From Elusimicrobiota bacterium (GTDB lineage Bacteria > Elusimicrobiota > Elusimicrobia > Elusimicrobiales > UBA9959), in contig JAPLKI010000014.1 of NCBI GenBank assembly GCA_026388155.1, forward strand, positions 62,001 to 126,000: a stretch of 64,000 bases of DNA. The letters are read 5' to 3'. Made by a program: the position numbers and the translations under genes. The notes under the pieces are model-generated. The model searched no databases, was not told where the DNA came from, and was given only the letters and a program-made list of their open reading frames with translations. Shown here in pieces: positions 15,841-24,103 of this stretch (position 1 is the first letter of the stretch; every line of letters begins with the position of its first letter).

Positions 15841-17040
15841 ATGGACACAACTGAAAAGCTGAAAATTCTTTCCGGCGACGCGCGCTACGACCTAGCCTGT
15901 GCCTGCGGCGGCGGAAAGGAGGAGCACAGGCGCCGCGGGCCTGACGGCCGGTGGCTTTACCCGGTGGCGCTTGGGAACGGAAGGTATACGGTATTATTTA
16001 AAACCCTGCTTTCAAACGCCTGCGCCAACGACTGCAAATACTGCCCCCTGCGCGCGGAAACAAACGCACGCCGCTGCGCGCTTGAGCCGGAGGAAACGGC
16101 AGAAACCTTTATTAACTACTTCAGAAAGGGCAAAGCGTCCGGGCTGTTCCTCTCTTCCGGCGTGACCGGCACTCCGGACAACACAATGGAGAGGATTAAC
16201 GCGGTGGCGCGTATTCTCAGGCACAAACACGGGTTCAGGGGCTACATACATCTGAAGATAATCCCAGGCGCGTCGGAGGCGGCTATAGAGGAATCTTTCG
16301 CGCTTGCCGGCGCTGTGTCTTTGAACATCGAAGCGCCGGGTAAAAACCGATTTGAGCGGCTTTCCGTTAAAAAGGATTACGAACGGGACATAATCCACCC
16401 GATGAAATTCATGGCACGGCTGGCGAAAAAAAACGAACGCTTTTCAAAAGTTAAATGCACCACCCAGTTCATAGTCGGCGCGTCGGATGAAACCGATTCG
16501 GAGATAGTAAGGTATATGTCCGGCATTTATAACCAACTGAAATTCCAGCGCGTTTATTTCTCCGCCTACCAGAAAGGCCTCGGCCGCCCCGAAATACCCG
16601 GCGAACAGTCCGGCCCGGCATTTTTTACAGAAGGGCCGAAGTGCGAGGCCAACCCCGCGCTTTTTCCGGACTGGCCGGAATGCGGGGCGGGCCCGGGCGC
16701 TCCGGCGCAGGCCTTCCTCAGGGAGCACCGGCTTTATCAGGCGGATTTCCTGATGAGGCGGTATGGTTTTAACGGAAGCGATATTATTTTCAACACCGCC
16801 GGCAACCTGAGCCTTGACCGCGATCCCAAACAGGCCTGGGCGGACGCGCATCCGGAATTGTATCCGGTTAATGTCAATAAGGCGGAACGCGAAACCCTTT
16901 TAAAAGTTCCGGGGTTCGGGCCAAAGGCGGTTGCCGATATTTTGAAGATGCGGCGCGCGGGCAGGGTCGCGCATATCGGAGAGCTGGGGATAAAAGGCGT
17001 AAGAGCGGAAAAGATAAAACGCTACGCGATTTTTGAGTAA
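15841..17040 (+). CDS. Radical-SAM protein with C-terminal helix-hairpin-helix (UDG-linked family)
   Basis: 399 residues. The Fe-S motif is NACANDCKYC (C-x3-C-x2-C, first Cys about residue 59). This is followed by SSGVTGTPDNTMERINAVAR, the HLKIIPGA block, and QFIVGASDETDSEI. The C-terminal 60 residues form a helix-hairpin-helix module (NKAERETLLKVPGFGPKAVA and RVAHIGELGIKGVRAEKIKR) suggesting DNA contact. It matches the putative DNA-modification or repair radical-SAM family usually encoded beside a protein containing a uracil-DNA-glycosylase-like domain; that partner is absent here. A frame extension to 15775 is possible, but a -10-like hexamer sits at 15828, so the ATG at 15841 is preferred. 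Confidence 0.9.
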   Translation: MDTTEKLKILSGDARYDLACACGGGKEEHRRRGPDGRWLYPVALGNGRYTVLFKTLLSNACANDCKYCPLRAETNARRCALEPEETAETFINYFRKGKASGLFLSSGVTGTPDNTMERINAVARILRHKHGFRGYIHLKIIPGASEAAIEESFALAGAVSLNIEAPGKNRFERLSVKKDYERDIIHPMKFMARLAKKNERFSKVKCTTQFIVGASDETDSEIVRYMSGIYNQLKFQRVYFSAYQKGLGRPEIPGEQSGPAFFTEGPKCEANPALFPDWPECGAGPGAPAQAFLREHRLYQADFLMRRYGFNGSDIIFNTAGNLSLDRDPKQAWADAHPELYPVNVNKAERETLLKVPGFGPKAVADILKMRRAGRVAHIGELGIKGVRAEKIKRYAIFE

Positions 17041-17118
17041 AAAGTATCCGGCTTTTCCCGGAAAAATCGTGAATTGAAACTTAAACACCGGTTTTTTCGT
17101 ATTATTAAGTAGAGGAAC

Positions 17119-17658
17119 ATGGAAAATACGGACATTCCGCTGATACAGCGCTGCCTGGCAAACGACTCCGGGGCGTTTGAGGTGCTGCTGGACCGCTATA
17201 AAAAACAAATATTCAGCTTTATTTTCCGGCTGATAAGAAATCCGGAGGACGCCGAAGATCTGGCGCAGGATACGTTCATTAAGGCTTTCCGCAATTTAAA
17301 TTCCTACAACTCCTCATATCCTTTTATAACATGGCTTTTCAGGATAGCGCACAACACCTGTGTGGATTTCCTGCGGGCCAAAAAGCCGCAGACACTTTCT
17401 ATAGACGATGAAAACACGCCGGATATAGCGGACGGGCCGGATTCAACCCATAAAACAGTCGAATTAAAACTCCAGCAGGAAGAGGCCGAAAAACTGCTGG
17501 CTGCGCTGCCGCCGCTTTACAGCGAAGTCCTGCTGCTGCAATTCCGTGAGGACCTGCCGATAAAGCAGATAGCGGAAATACTCCAGATCCCGGAAGGAAC
17601 GGTTAAGGTCAGGCTGTTCAGGGCGAAAGCTCTTATAAGGAAGAGATTACAACGATAG
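17119..17658 (+). CDS. ECF-family RNA polymerase sigma factor
   Basis: 179 residues. Region 2 spans about 10-80 (FEVLLDRYKKQIFSFIFRLI, then NPEDAEDLAQDTFIKAFRNL) and region 4 spans about 125-178 (LLAALPPLYSEVLLLQFRED, then IKQIAEILQIPEGTVKVRLF). It directs polymerase to envelope-stress-type promoters in many bacteria. GAGGAA precedes the ATG. It heads a probable operon with a membrane protein and a bactofilin-like membrane protein. The 154-bp gap downstream of the gene contains a perfect palindrome. Confidence 0.96.
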   Translation: MENTDIPLIQRCLANDSGAFEVLLDRYKKQIFSFIFRLIRNPEDAEDLAQDTFIKAFRNLNSYNSSYPFITWLFRIAHNTCVDFLRAKKPQTLSIDDENTPDIADGPDSTHKTVELKLQQEEAEKLLAALPPLYSEVLLLQFREDLPIKQIAEILQIPEGTVKVRLFRAKALIRKRLQR

Positions 17659-17748
17659 CAGACCGATTACGACGATACGACACAGAGATAATAAACAATT
17701 AGAGCACCCTTACTTATCGCCGTCATCTGTTTTTTATCGCTGTAATCA

Positions 17749-17769
17749 GGCTCACTGAATCAGTGAGCC
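17749..17769. promoter_or_regulatory. Perfect palindrome between sigma factor and membrane protein genes
   Basis: Arms GGCTCACTGA and TCAGTGAGCC surround a single A. No T-tract follows, so it is either a protein-binding operator or a weak attenuating hairpin. The preceding 80 bases contain CGATTACGACGATACGAC-like short repeats only. Confidence 0.5.
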
Positions 17770-17812
17770 CTAAACAGATGAAACTTTTTCAGGGCATTAT
17801 CCGTATTCTTTA

Positions 17813-18298
17813 ATGGACGGCAAAAACATGGAACCCACAAGCGAAGACCTGGATCTGAAAGAAGCCCTGGCTTCACTTCCCAGTTACAGCCCCTCGGCAC
17901 GGTTTAACTCCAATGTGATGAAAGCGCTGGGGTTAGAAGTCCGGCCGGCTTTCAACTGGGCGCTTGCGTTTGAAAAGACGATCGCGGTTATCGCCGCGTG
18001 CTGGCTGGCCGTAACATGTTTTCTCCTGATAAGGCTGCTTTTCGCTCACGCCGCGGATATATTTCTCTTATGCCTAAAGCCCCAAGCCCTTTTATCCATG
18101 CTCAAGTTTTACGCCCTGAAATCATGGCTGGCAGGTTCGCAGATCATGTCGGCCCTGTCAAAAGCCGTTGGAATAATTTCATTCTTTGCTGGAAAGGTCA
18201 ATATTCTGCCTCATCTGGCCGCATCTTCTATTTTGGCCGCAATAGCAATAACGGCTGTTTCAAAGCCGTCAGCTTCTATAAAGTCGCATCATCAATAA
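17813..18298 (+). CDS. Small membrane protein, candidate non-canonical anti-sigma factor
   Basis: 161 residues. A cytoplasmic N-terminus of about 50 residues (DLDLKEALASLPSYSPSARF is typical of the segment preceding the membrane in anti-sigma proteins) is followed by a strong membrane segment (WALAFEKTIAVIAACWLAVT) and further hydrophobic stretches, including a C-terminal one (LAASSILAAIAITAV). No zinc-binding anti-sigma motif (HxxxCxxC) is present. Its place immediately after an ECF sigma gene is the main reason to suspect an anti-sigma role. There is no ribosome site at the ATG at 17813; an in-frame ATG at 17828 is an alternative. Confidence 0.65.
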   Translation: MDGKNMEPTSEDLDLKEALASLPSYSPSARFNSNVMKALGLEVRPAFNWALAFEKTIAVIAACWLAVTCFLLIRLLFAHAADIFLLCLKPQALLSMLKFYALKSWLAGSQIMSALSKAVGIISFFAGKVNILPHLAASSILAAIAITAVSKPSASIKSHHQ

Positions 18299-18309
18299 GG
18301 AGAGGAAAA

Positions 18310-19425
18310 ATGAAAACAAGAACACTTAAGACTTCACTGTTTACGGCCTGTCTGGCGGTGGTTTCGCTGGTGCCCGCGGGACATGCCAAATGGTCGCTGC
18401 ACTCAAAACCTGACGACATCCGCCATACGGATGTGGTGATCGCCAAGGGAGAGACGCTGCGGGAGGACATAGTCACGGACAAATCCGTAACCGTGGACGG
18501 GGTTCTGGAAGGCGACTGCGTTTCCTTCGGAGGGCCGGTTACTATCAGGGGCCGCGAGGCCGGAGATATCGTTACAATGGGAGGCCCGGTAACCATATCC
18601 GGTCTTGTCAAAGGCGATGTGCTTTCTCTGGGCGCCGCGGTGGAGATCAGCGGGACCGTGGAAGGCGATGTCTCCGCGATAGGCTCCAATATGGTGCTCA
18701 AAGGCACCGCTGCCGTCACCGGGGATATTTCATCCGTCGGAGGTCACGTTGAAAAGGGAGATAAAGTCGCTTTTAAAGGCGCGATTAATTCCGTGGACCT
18801 CGGAGTACTCCGGCACGTGGCCCGGTTGGCAAGGATGAGTGAACCGCGCGGAAACGGGCTTCTGCCATGGCTCGCGGGCGGGCTGATAGGACTGGGTTTA
18901 ATGGCGATACTCTCCATGCTCCTCGCCGGAATAGTTCTGCTGATACTGCCCGCGGTATTTTTTCCGAAAAATGTGGAAATGGTCGCGGACGAGATAACCG
19001 GAAATTTCTGGAAATCCGCGGGCATAGGGACCCTTATAATAATGGCTCTTTTCCCGGCGCTCATTTGTATGTTAGTGTCAATTATGGGGATCCCTCTGAT
19101 ACCTCTCGCCCTTATATTGCTTGTCGCCGCCAAAATACTTGGCGTCTGCGCCTTCAGCGCTGTGCTGGAAAAGCGGTTTTTTGAGGGCATAAAAAAACCC
19201 GGTCCGCAGGGGCTTATAGGCAAGGTAGTCATGGGTTATGTGCTCATGGCCGGACTGCTCATAGTCGGGCATGTTATCCCTGTATTCGGAACGATATTAT
19301 TCCTTGCCGGCTTCATAATAATCGCGTTCGGCGTGGTTTTAGGACTGGGCGCGGTATTTACTACCAGGATGGGAACCGTGGAGGGGAAAAAACCGGTTAT
19401 TCCGGTCCCGCCAATACCTGCGTAA
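18310..19425 (+). CDS. Exported bactofilin-like (polymer-forming) protein with membrane C-terminus
   Basis: 371 residues. The start at 18310 has AGGAGAGG upstream; longer frames have no ribosome site. After a signal peptide ending near GHA, residues about 40-150 are short beta-helix repeats of the bactofilin/polymer-forming type (SVTVDGVLEGDCVSFGGPVT, EAGDIVTMGGPVTISGLVKG, GDVLSLGAAVEISGTVEGDV). The C-terminal half has about four membrane segments. The architecture resembles DUF8173/bactofilin-like membrane proteins of unknown function. It lies directly after the candidate anti-sigma gene, so it is a likely envelope target of this sigma system. Confidence 0.85.
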   Translation: MKTRTLKTSLFTACLAVVSLVPAGHAKWSLHSKPDDIRHTDVVIAKGETLREDIVTDKSVTVDGVLEGDCVSFGGPVTIRGREAGDIVTMGGPVTISGLVKGDVLSLGAAVEISGTVEGDVSAIGSNMVLKGTAAVTGDISSVGGHVEKGDKVAFKGAINSVDLGVLRHVARLARMSEPRGNGLLPWLAGGLIGLGLMAILSMLLAGIVLLILPAVFFPKNVEMVADEITGNFWKSAGIGTLIIMALFPALICMLVSIMGIPLIPLALILLVAAKILGVCAFSAVLEKRFFEGIKKPGPQGLIGKVVMGYVLMAGLLIVGHVIPVFGTILFLAGFIIIAFGVVLGLGAVFTTRMGTVEGKKPVIPVPPIPA

Positions 19426-19490
19426 GTGCGCCAGCGCTGAAGAGCTGAAGTTTTTTACTCTCTTCCGCCCCCATAACTTCAGTAATACAA

Positions 19491-19531
19491 CAAGAAACCC
19501 CCACACCGGCGTCAGGTGTGGGGGCTTCTTG
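19491..19531. terminator. Bidirectional intrinsic terminator
   Basis: Arms CAAGAAACCCCCACACC and GGTGTGGGGGCTTCTTG (17 bp, one mismatch) with a seven-base loop, between convergent genes ending at 19425 (+) and 19550 (-). A T-rich flank follows the right arm. The preceding 60 bases hold a short CTGAAGAGCTGAAG/AACTTCAG repeat resembling the one at 63541. Confidence 0.85.
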
Positions 19532-19549
19532 CTATTTTGTATTGTGATT

Positions 19550-20362
19550 TTAAACTTCTCTCTTATACTCGATTTTGTTAATTCTCCTGTCCGGGCCGGT
19601 TAATTTGAGCGTTCCTTCTTTAAAAAGCACCCCGGCTTTAAAGTCGGCCATGTACTTTTTTATCTGGGCGAGCCAGGTCTCCCAGTCATGAGGCCACCGC
19701 TCTCCCCATGGATCGTACCAGCAGGGGATATTTTTGTCTTTAAGTATCCTGGACAATTCTTTTGCCTGGTCGTTAAAGATCTCCCACGCCCCGTACCCGT
19801 GCGTTATTACAATGTAGCCTTCACGGAGTTTTGAAAGTATATTTTCGTCTTTCAGCCCCGGCATATAACTCAGCGGCTCGTTGAAATATATGCCGGTGTC
19901 GTAATATCCGTGAAGCTCGCTTCTCAGGGTATAAATTCCGCTGAGACACACGGCGCAGTCAAAGCAGCGCGGGAATTTAAGAAAGAAATTGGCCGCGTGA
20001 AAAGCCCCCATGCTGTTGCCTGTCGCCAGGAATTTTTCGTCCGTGTTGTAAGTTCGGGATATAAAAGGAATGACTTCCTCTATTATGCAGTCTTCGTACT
20101 GGCTGTGTCTTATCCCGATCCATTTGTCCTGGACGGGTTTATACCACGATTCCCAATCGCGCCCATCCACGGTAAAGACTATTATCTCGCCCCTTTCAAT
20201 AAATTCCGCCATCGCCTCTATCATGCCGCGCTCGGCGTAATCAAAAAACCTTCCGCAGGAAGTGGGAAAAACCATCACGGGCTTGCCGGCGGTTCCGTAA
20301 GCCTTGAATTCAAAATTCTGTCCCAGCCTGGCGCTGAAGAATTTATGGTAATTAACCTGCAT
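19550..20362 (-). CDS. Putative esterase (alpha/beta hydrolase)
   Basis: 270 residues, no signal peptide. Alpha/beta-hydrolase landmarks: the oxyanion region PVMVFPTSCGRFFDYAERG near 28-46, the nucleophile elbow GNSMGAFHA (Ser about 117), and a C-terminal His in WPHDWETW that may complete the triad. It fits the family of esterase D-like proteins found next to ATP-grasp genes. It is divergent from the ATP-grasp gene with about 70 bases between starts, so the two are probably co-regulated. The substrate is unknown; an amide- or ester-bond partnership with the ligase is plausible inference. Confidence 0.85.
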   Translation of the reverse strand: MQVNYHKFFSARLGQNFEFKAYGTAGKPVMVFPTSCGRFFDYAERGMIEAMAEFIERGEIIVFTVDGRDWESWYKPVQDKWIGIRHSQYEDCIIEEVIPFISRTYNTDEKFLATGNSMGAFHAANFFLKFPRCFDCAVCLSGIYTLRSELHGYYDTGIYFNEPLSYMPGLKDENILSKLREGYIVITHGYGAWEIFNDQAKELSRILKDKNIPCWYDPWGERWPHDWETWLAQIKKYMADFKAGVLFKEGTLKLTGPDRRINKIEYKREV

Positions 20363-20422
20363 ATAGAGCCATTGTCGTTAAAACAATAATACGAAATTTC
20401 GGCGTGGAATTGCGGAGTATGC

Positions 20423-20428
20423 TAAAAT
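20423..20428 (+). promoter_or_regulatory. Extended -10 (TGC-TAAAAT) placed for a leaderless transcript
   Basis: TAAAAT with upstream TGC starts 13 bases before the ATP-grasp ATG at 20436; no ribosome-binding sequence lies between. Confidence 0.5.
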
Positions 20429-20435
20429 TGTAAAT

Positions 20436-21596
20436 ATGAATTTTGTTTTTCTGTCCCCGGCCTTCCCGCCTAACTATTATTTTTTCTGCCGGAGTCTTAA
20501 GGCCGCGGGGCTTACAGTATTGGGTATCGGCGAGTCGGAGTTCGGTGAACTTCGCCCGGAACTGCGCCAGGCGCTCGCGTGGTACTACAAAGTGGGCGAC
20601 ATGCATAATTACGGCGAACTTGCCGGCGCCTGCCGGTTTTTCACGGAACGATTCGGAACGATAGACAGGATAGATTCCCTCAACGAATACTGGCTGGAAA
20701 CCGAAGCCCGGCTCCGCACGGAATTCGGCATCTTCGGCGTCCAAAACGACACCATCTCGGACATCCGGAAAAAATCCAGGATGAAGCAGATCTTCGCGGC
20801 TTGCGGCATACCCCACGCCAGGGGCAGGATCGTGAACAGTCCGGCCGAGGCGCACGCGTTCGCGGCGGAAGTGGACTTCCCTATTATCGTAAAACCCGAC
20901 AACGGCATGGGCGCGGAGTTTACCTACAAGCTTGGCTGCGCCGCGCAGGTGGACGATTTTTTTGCCGGCAAACCCGACCGGGAGTTTATCGCGGAAGAAT
21001 TCATAGAGGGGGATATAATCACTTTTGACGGGCTCACGGACCGGCAGGGGAAAATAATTTTCCGCACTTCGCATGCTTACGGGGAAGGCGTGATGGAATC
21101 CGTGCTTGCTGATTCGCACATTTATTATTATTCCGCGCGGGAAATTCCCGAGGACCTGGAAAAAGCGGGCAGAAAACTGGCGGCCGGGTTCAGAGTCACG
21201 GAGAGGTTCTTTCATTTTGAGTTTTTCCGGAAAAAAGACGGAACTCTTTGCGCCCTGGAAGTGAATATCCGCCCTCCCGGCGGTTTTACCATGGACATGT
21301 TCAATTACGCCTGTGACATTGACCTATACGCGGTATGGGCGCGCGTAATGGCCGAAGGGACGGTGGAGCTTGATTATAGAAGGAAATATCATTGCTGCCA
21401 TATCGGCCGCAAATACCGGTTGAACTACAAATATTCCCACGAGGAAGTAATGAGCAGGTTCGGCCACATGATAATCCATCACGAAGAACTGCCGGAAGTG
21501 CTCGCAAGGGCTATGGGAGACTGCGTCTATCTTGTCAGGGCGGAGAATTTAAAAGATATCAAAGAAGCGGTAAGCGTGATCCAGGAACTGCAATAA
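20436..21596 (+). CDS. ATP-grasp ligase family protein
   Basis: 386 residues, cytoplasmic. The N-terminal region is a pre-ATP-grasp Rossmann-like domain (MNFVFLSPAFPPNYYFFCRS). The ATP-grasp fold follows: FPIIVKPDNGMGAEFTYKL (ATP-binding Lys, glycine loop) near 150, EFIAEEFIEGDIITFDGLTD near 190, and the Mg-binding ALEVNIRPPGGFTMD near 272-286. It joins a carboxylate to an amine or similar nucleophile using ATP; the substrates are not evident. It is paired divergently with an esterase, an arrangement suggesting one small biosynthetic or salvage pathway. Confidence 0.9.
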   Translation: MNFVFLSPAFPPNYYFFCRSLKAAGLTVLGIGESEFGELRPELRQALAWYYKVGDMHNYGELAGACRFFTERFGTIDRIDSLNEYWLETEARLRTEFGIFGVQNDTISDIRKKSRMKQIFAACGIPHARGRIVNSPAEAHAFAAEVDFPIIVKPDNGMGAEFTYKLGCAAQVDDFFAGKPDREFIAEEFIEGDIITFDGLTDRQGKIIFRTSHAYGEGVMESVLADSHIYYYSAREIPEDLEKAGRKLAAGFRVTERFFHFEFFRKKDGTLCALEVNIRPPGGFTMDMFNYACDIDLYAVWARVMAEGTVELDYRRKYHCCHIGRKYRLNYKYSHEEVMSRFGHMIIHHEELPEVLARAMGDCVYLVRAENLKDIKEAVSVIQELQ

Positions 21597-21695
21597 GGAT
21601 TGCAAACAATTAACAAAGGGCGGGGTATTCAAGCTGAAGTTCGGGTGGGGACAACCACATTATATTTTGTAAAAAGCGATTCCTTGGAGGGGTGG

Positions 21696-21809
21696 CGGCG
21701 GGTTTGTCTGAGGGGGTTTTCCGGAGGCCGACTTGGGCTTGCAGTCAGGGGAGGCCGAGGATAAGGGCCGACGCGCTGGAGGACCCGACCCCCTCGGACA
21801 AATCCGCCG
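21696..21809 (+). ncRNA. Long structured stem element, possible RNA
   Basis: Arms at 21696-21717 and 21788-21809 pair over 22 bp. The only two departures from Watson-Crick pairing are G-U wobbles if read as plus-strand RNA; on the minus strand they would be C-A mismatches. The 70-base interior is G-rich with GGCCGA words repeated three times. It follows the ATP-grasp gene and precedes a convergent lipoprotein gene; no T-tract follows. It could be a small RNA, a 3' UTR structure or a decayed mobile element. Confidence 0.45.
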
Positions 21810-21864
21810 ACAGGCCCCCGAACCCGCAAATTCACAGATTAAGATTTGCGGCGCGCTGCGCCGC

Positions 21865-22479
21865 TTACCAGTCCCGCCGGGCCTTGCCCAGCTCCCGCAC
21901 CAGCAGACGGACTACATCTTCAGATTCGGGCCGTAAGGGATTGTCCATAATATTTTCCACGGCCTTATTCGCATAACCCTTCGCCAAGATCTCCTCGGCG
22001 GCCCCTTTTGAGAGGCCGATCTGGGAATTGGCTTTACTCTTCTCGGTTTCCCACAGCGTCGTTCTGGTTTTAGGGTCCACAAGCCAAAGCCTCACTTTGA
22101 CCGTGCGCCCGGCATATACTCCGATGTTCGCGTTATTGAAGGTCTCTATGTCGCCGTAAAGCAGCGCGTCGGCCCCAAGCAGCTCCGCCAGCTTGCGCGG
22201 CGCCGCGGAGTCCAGTTGGCCGCCTTCCGAAATGCCGATGCCCTGAAGCTTCTCATCCGCCTCCTTTATGTCGGTCAGGTTGAAGTTGGCCGCGGAGAGA
22301 TAGGTGTCCAAAAGCTCGCGAAGAAGTTCCGGCGCCCGCAGATCCAGAGACTGGTTAGAGAGCGGCAGCAGAGCTATTGTGGACGGAAAAGGAGTCGCAT
22401 GCCGCACGATAGGCGCTGTTTCGGCGCAGCCGGCCAAAACCGCAGAAAAGATGAAAAGAATATGGTACATATTGCGCAT
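21865..22479 (-). CDS. GNA1162/DUF799-like lipoprotein
   Basis: 204 residues. Lipobox VLAGC (Cys about 18). The mature domain resembles the GNA1162 family: TIALLPLSNQSLDLRAPELL near 34-53, KLAELLGADALLYGDIETF near 96-114, VKVRLWLVDPKTRTTLWETE near 126-145. Such proteins are outer-membrane lipoproteins that often sit with a CsgG-like protein and another lipoprotein; here it is divergent from a barrel protein and a coiled-coil lipoprotein. GGAGG precedes the ATG at 22479. Confidence 0.82.
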   Translation of the reverse strand: MRNMYHILFIFSAVLAGCAETAPIVRHATPFPSTIALLPLSNQSLDLRAPELLRELLDTYLSAANFNLTDIKEADEKLQGIGISEGGQLDSAAPRKLAELLGADALLYGDIETFNNANIGVYAGRTVKVRLWLVDPKTRTTLWETEKSKANSQIGLSKGAAEEILAKGYANKAVENIMDNPLRPESEDVVRLLVRELGKARRDW

Positions 22480-22564
22480 AATTCCTCCGTGTCATTGTGC
22501 TATTTGACCATTTTATAGTAATATAAATCAAACATTTCCAGTTTGATTATTAAGGAGCGTATTT

Positions 22565-23374
22565 ATGCGAAAAAAAGTTTTGCTGCTTGTCGGGGCGGCG
22601 CTCGTCTTTTCCTTTATCGGAAAGGCAGAAGCGTCCGGTTCCTTCCAGTTCGCGCCTCCGCCTTTTCCCATACTGAATCTTCGCTCTGTCGACGCGGAGC
22701 GCAACAACAGCTTTGACTACATCGGCATGAAAATGGGGGGCTTCAAGTTCAACGCCCTCAACTTCGGGGGCAGCCGCGCGGTGAAATACTGGGACCGCGG
22801 AGGTTTCAGTCTCGGCGGGAACGTCCAGTTAATTCTGGGGAAAGGGGACTTTGGCGGCGGGGGCGACATGACGATGTTCGGCACGGGACTGGGGCTCCAG
22901 CCCAATTTCTATTTTGACCTCTACGGGGATGAGGAGGACAACTTCAGCCTGCCGTTCTACTTCGGCCCCCATCTCAGCGGAAGCTCGATAATGGGGTCGA
23001 TGTCAACGGGGGGATATACGACCAGCATAATGGTCGGCACACTTCTCTACGGCTGGCAGGCGGGCATCCAGGCAGGCGTCAACCTGGGGGATTACATAAA
23101 ATTCATCCCTTACATTGATTTCTCACAGGAGTTGGGCGGATTGGTGGGCACATCTTATTCATCCTCCTACGCCAGTGGCAGCACCTCCGCGAGCGTCAAG
23201 TCAATGCCGGTCGCGGCTCAGCCGGGCTTTGATATTATGTTCCGGAAAATAAGTTTAGACCTTGGAGGCGCGATCCAGAATTCAAAGAGCACTGACGGCA
23301 GCGGCACAAGCGTAAAGACCACGGTCTTCCATATACGGTTCCAGAAGAAGTTCCGCTCCATCTGCGGCATTTAA
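22565..23374 (+). CDS. Putative outer-membrane beta-barrel protein
   Basis: 269 residues. Signal peptide ending at AEA (about residue 23). The mature part is Gly/Ser/aromatic-rich with alternating polar and hydrophobic strands (GMKMGGFKFNALNFGG, FSLGGNVQLILGKGDFGGG, FYFGPHLSGSSIM), as expected for a small barrel. No family is assigned. AAGGAG precedes the ATG. It is followed 11 bases later by a lipoprotein gene in the same transcript, and is divergent from the GNA1162-like lipoprotein. Confidence 0.75.
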   Translation: MRKKVLLLVGAALVFSFIGKAEASGSFQFAPPPFPILNLRSVDAERNNSFDYIGMKMGGFKFNALNFGGSRAVKYWDRGGFSLGGNVQLILGKGDFGGGGDMTMFGTGLGLQPNFYFDLYGDEEDNFSLPFYFGPHLSGSSIMGSMSTGGYTTSIMVGTLLYGWQAGIQAGVNLGDYIKFIPYIDFSQELGGLVGTSYSSSYASGSTSASVKSMPVAAQPGFDIMFRKISLDLGGAIQNSKSTDGSGTSVKTTVFHIRFQKKFRSICGI

Positions 23375-23385
23375 GGGAGGATTCT

Positions 23386-23961
23386 ATGAATCAAAGAAAC
23401 AACAACTTCATAACTTTTGCGTTCCTGGGTTTCTCCGCCGCGCTTTTGGGCGGCTGCATTACCACGCGCACGGCGTCATACCCGACCCAAAATTATAATA
23501 CGGTGTTTAAAAGCGCCGTGGCCGGCGTCTGCTCGGACAAAAGGCTGCTGGTTTATGAAGCCGACAAGGCTAAAGGGGTGATCATGGTTCAGGGCCGCGG
23601 CATCTTCACAAATCTTCCCGAGACACCCATAGTGATTACAGGCTCAGGCGGCGGAGCTTCCGCCAAAAACACTTCCACTAAAAAATACAGGAAGACCAAT
23701 GCGGGAACCGCGGGCTCGGGCGGCGGAGGGACTCCGACCGTCAGCATCACCGTACCGGGAATGAACAATCCCTGGCCCGACCGGATGATAGGGCTCATTT
23801 CGGACAATCTCCCTTCGGAGAGAACCGCACCCGCGGTTTCAGCGCCCTCGGACGACGGGCAGAACCTGGACCTGGAAAAGCAGAAGCTGGACCTGGAAAA
23901 GGAAAAACTTAAGTTTGAAAAAGAGAAGCTGGAATTTGAAAAACAGAAGCAGAAAAGGTAA
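23386..23961 (+). CDS. Lipoprotein with C-terminal charged coiled coil
   Basis: 191 residues. Lipobox LLGGC (Cys about 24). Residues about 35-65 form a small domain (YNTVFKSAVAGVCSDKRLLV) of the kind found in lipoproteins that follow a variable surface target; then a Gly/Ser-rich linker. The last 35 residues repeat EKQKLDLEKEKLKFEKEKL heptads, a single long charged helix. GGGAGG lies upstream of the ATG. It is cotranscribed with the barrel gene, so it may tether that barrel or peptidoglycan. Confidence 0.75.
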   Translation: MNQRNNNFITFAFLGFSAALLGGCITTRTASYPTQNYNTVFKSAVAGVCSDKRLLVYEADKAKGVIMVQGRGIFTNLPETPIVITGSGGGASAKNTSTKKYRKTNAGTAGSGGGGTPTVSITVPGMNNPWPDRMIGLISDNLPSERTAPAVSAPSDDGQNLDLEKQKLDLEKEKLKFEKEKLEFEKQKQKR

Positions 23962-23983
23962 ATAATCTCTTTTTTTGAAAATA

Positions 23984-24014
23984 AAACTCCGTACAGCAGC
24001 CCTGTGCGGAGTTT
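23984..24014 (+). terminator. Intrinsic terminator
   Basis: Arms AAACTCCGTACAG and CTGTGCGGAGTTT with one G-U pair, ending in TTTCGTTTA, 22 bases after the coiled-coil lipoprotein gene. Confidence 0.8.
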
Positions 24015-24103
24015 CGTTTACCCGAATCCTGCAATTAAAGCCGTCCGCTTAAAGCGGATATCCACAGCGATCGTCGGAAGAATTTACATAAACGGAGCAT
24101 AAA

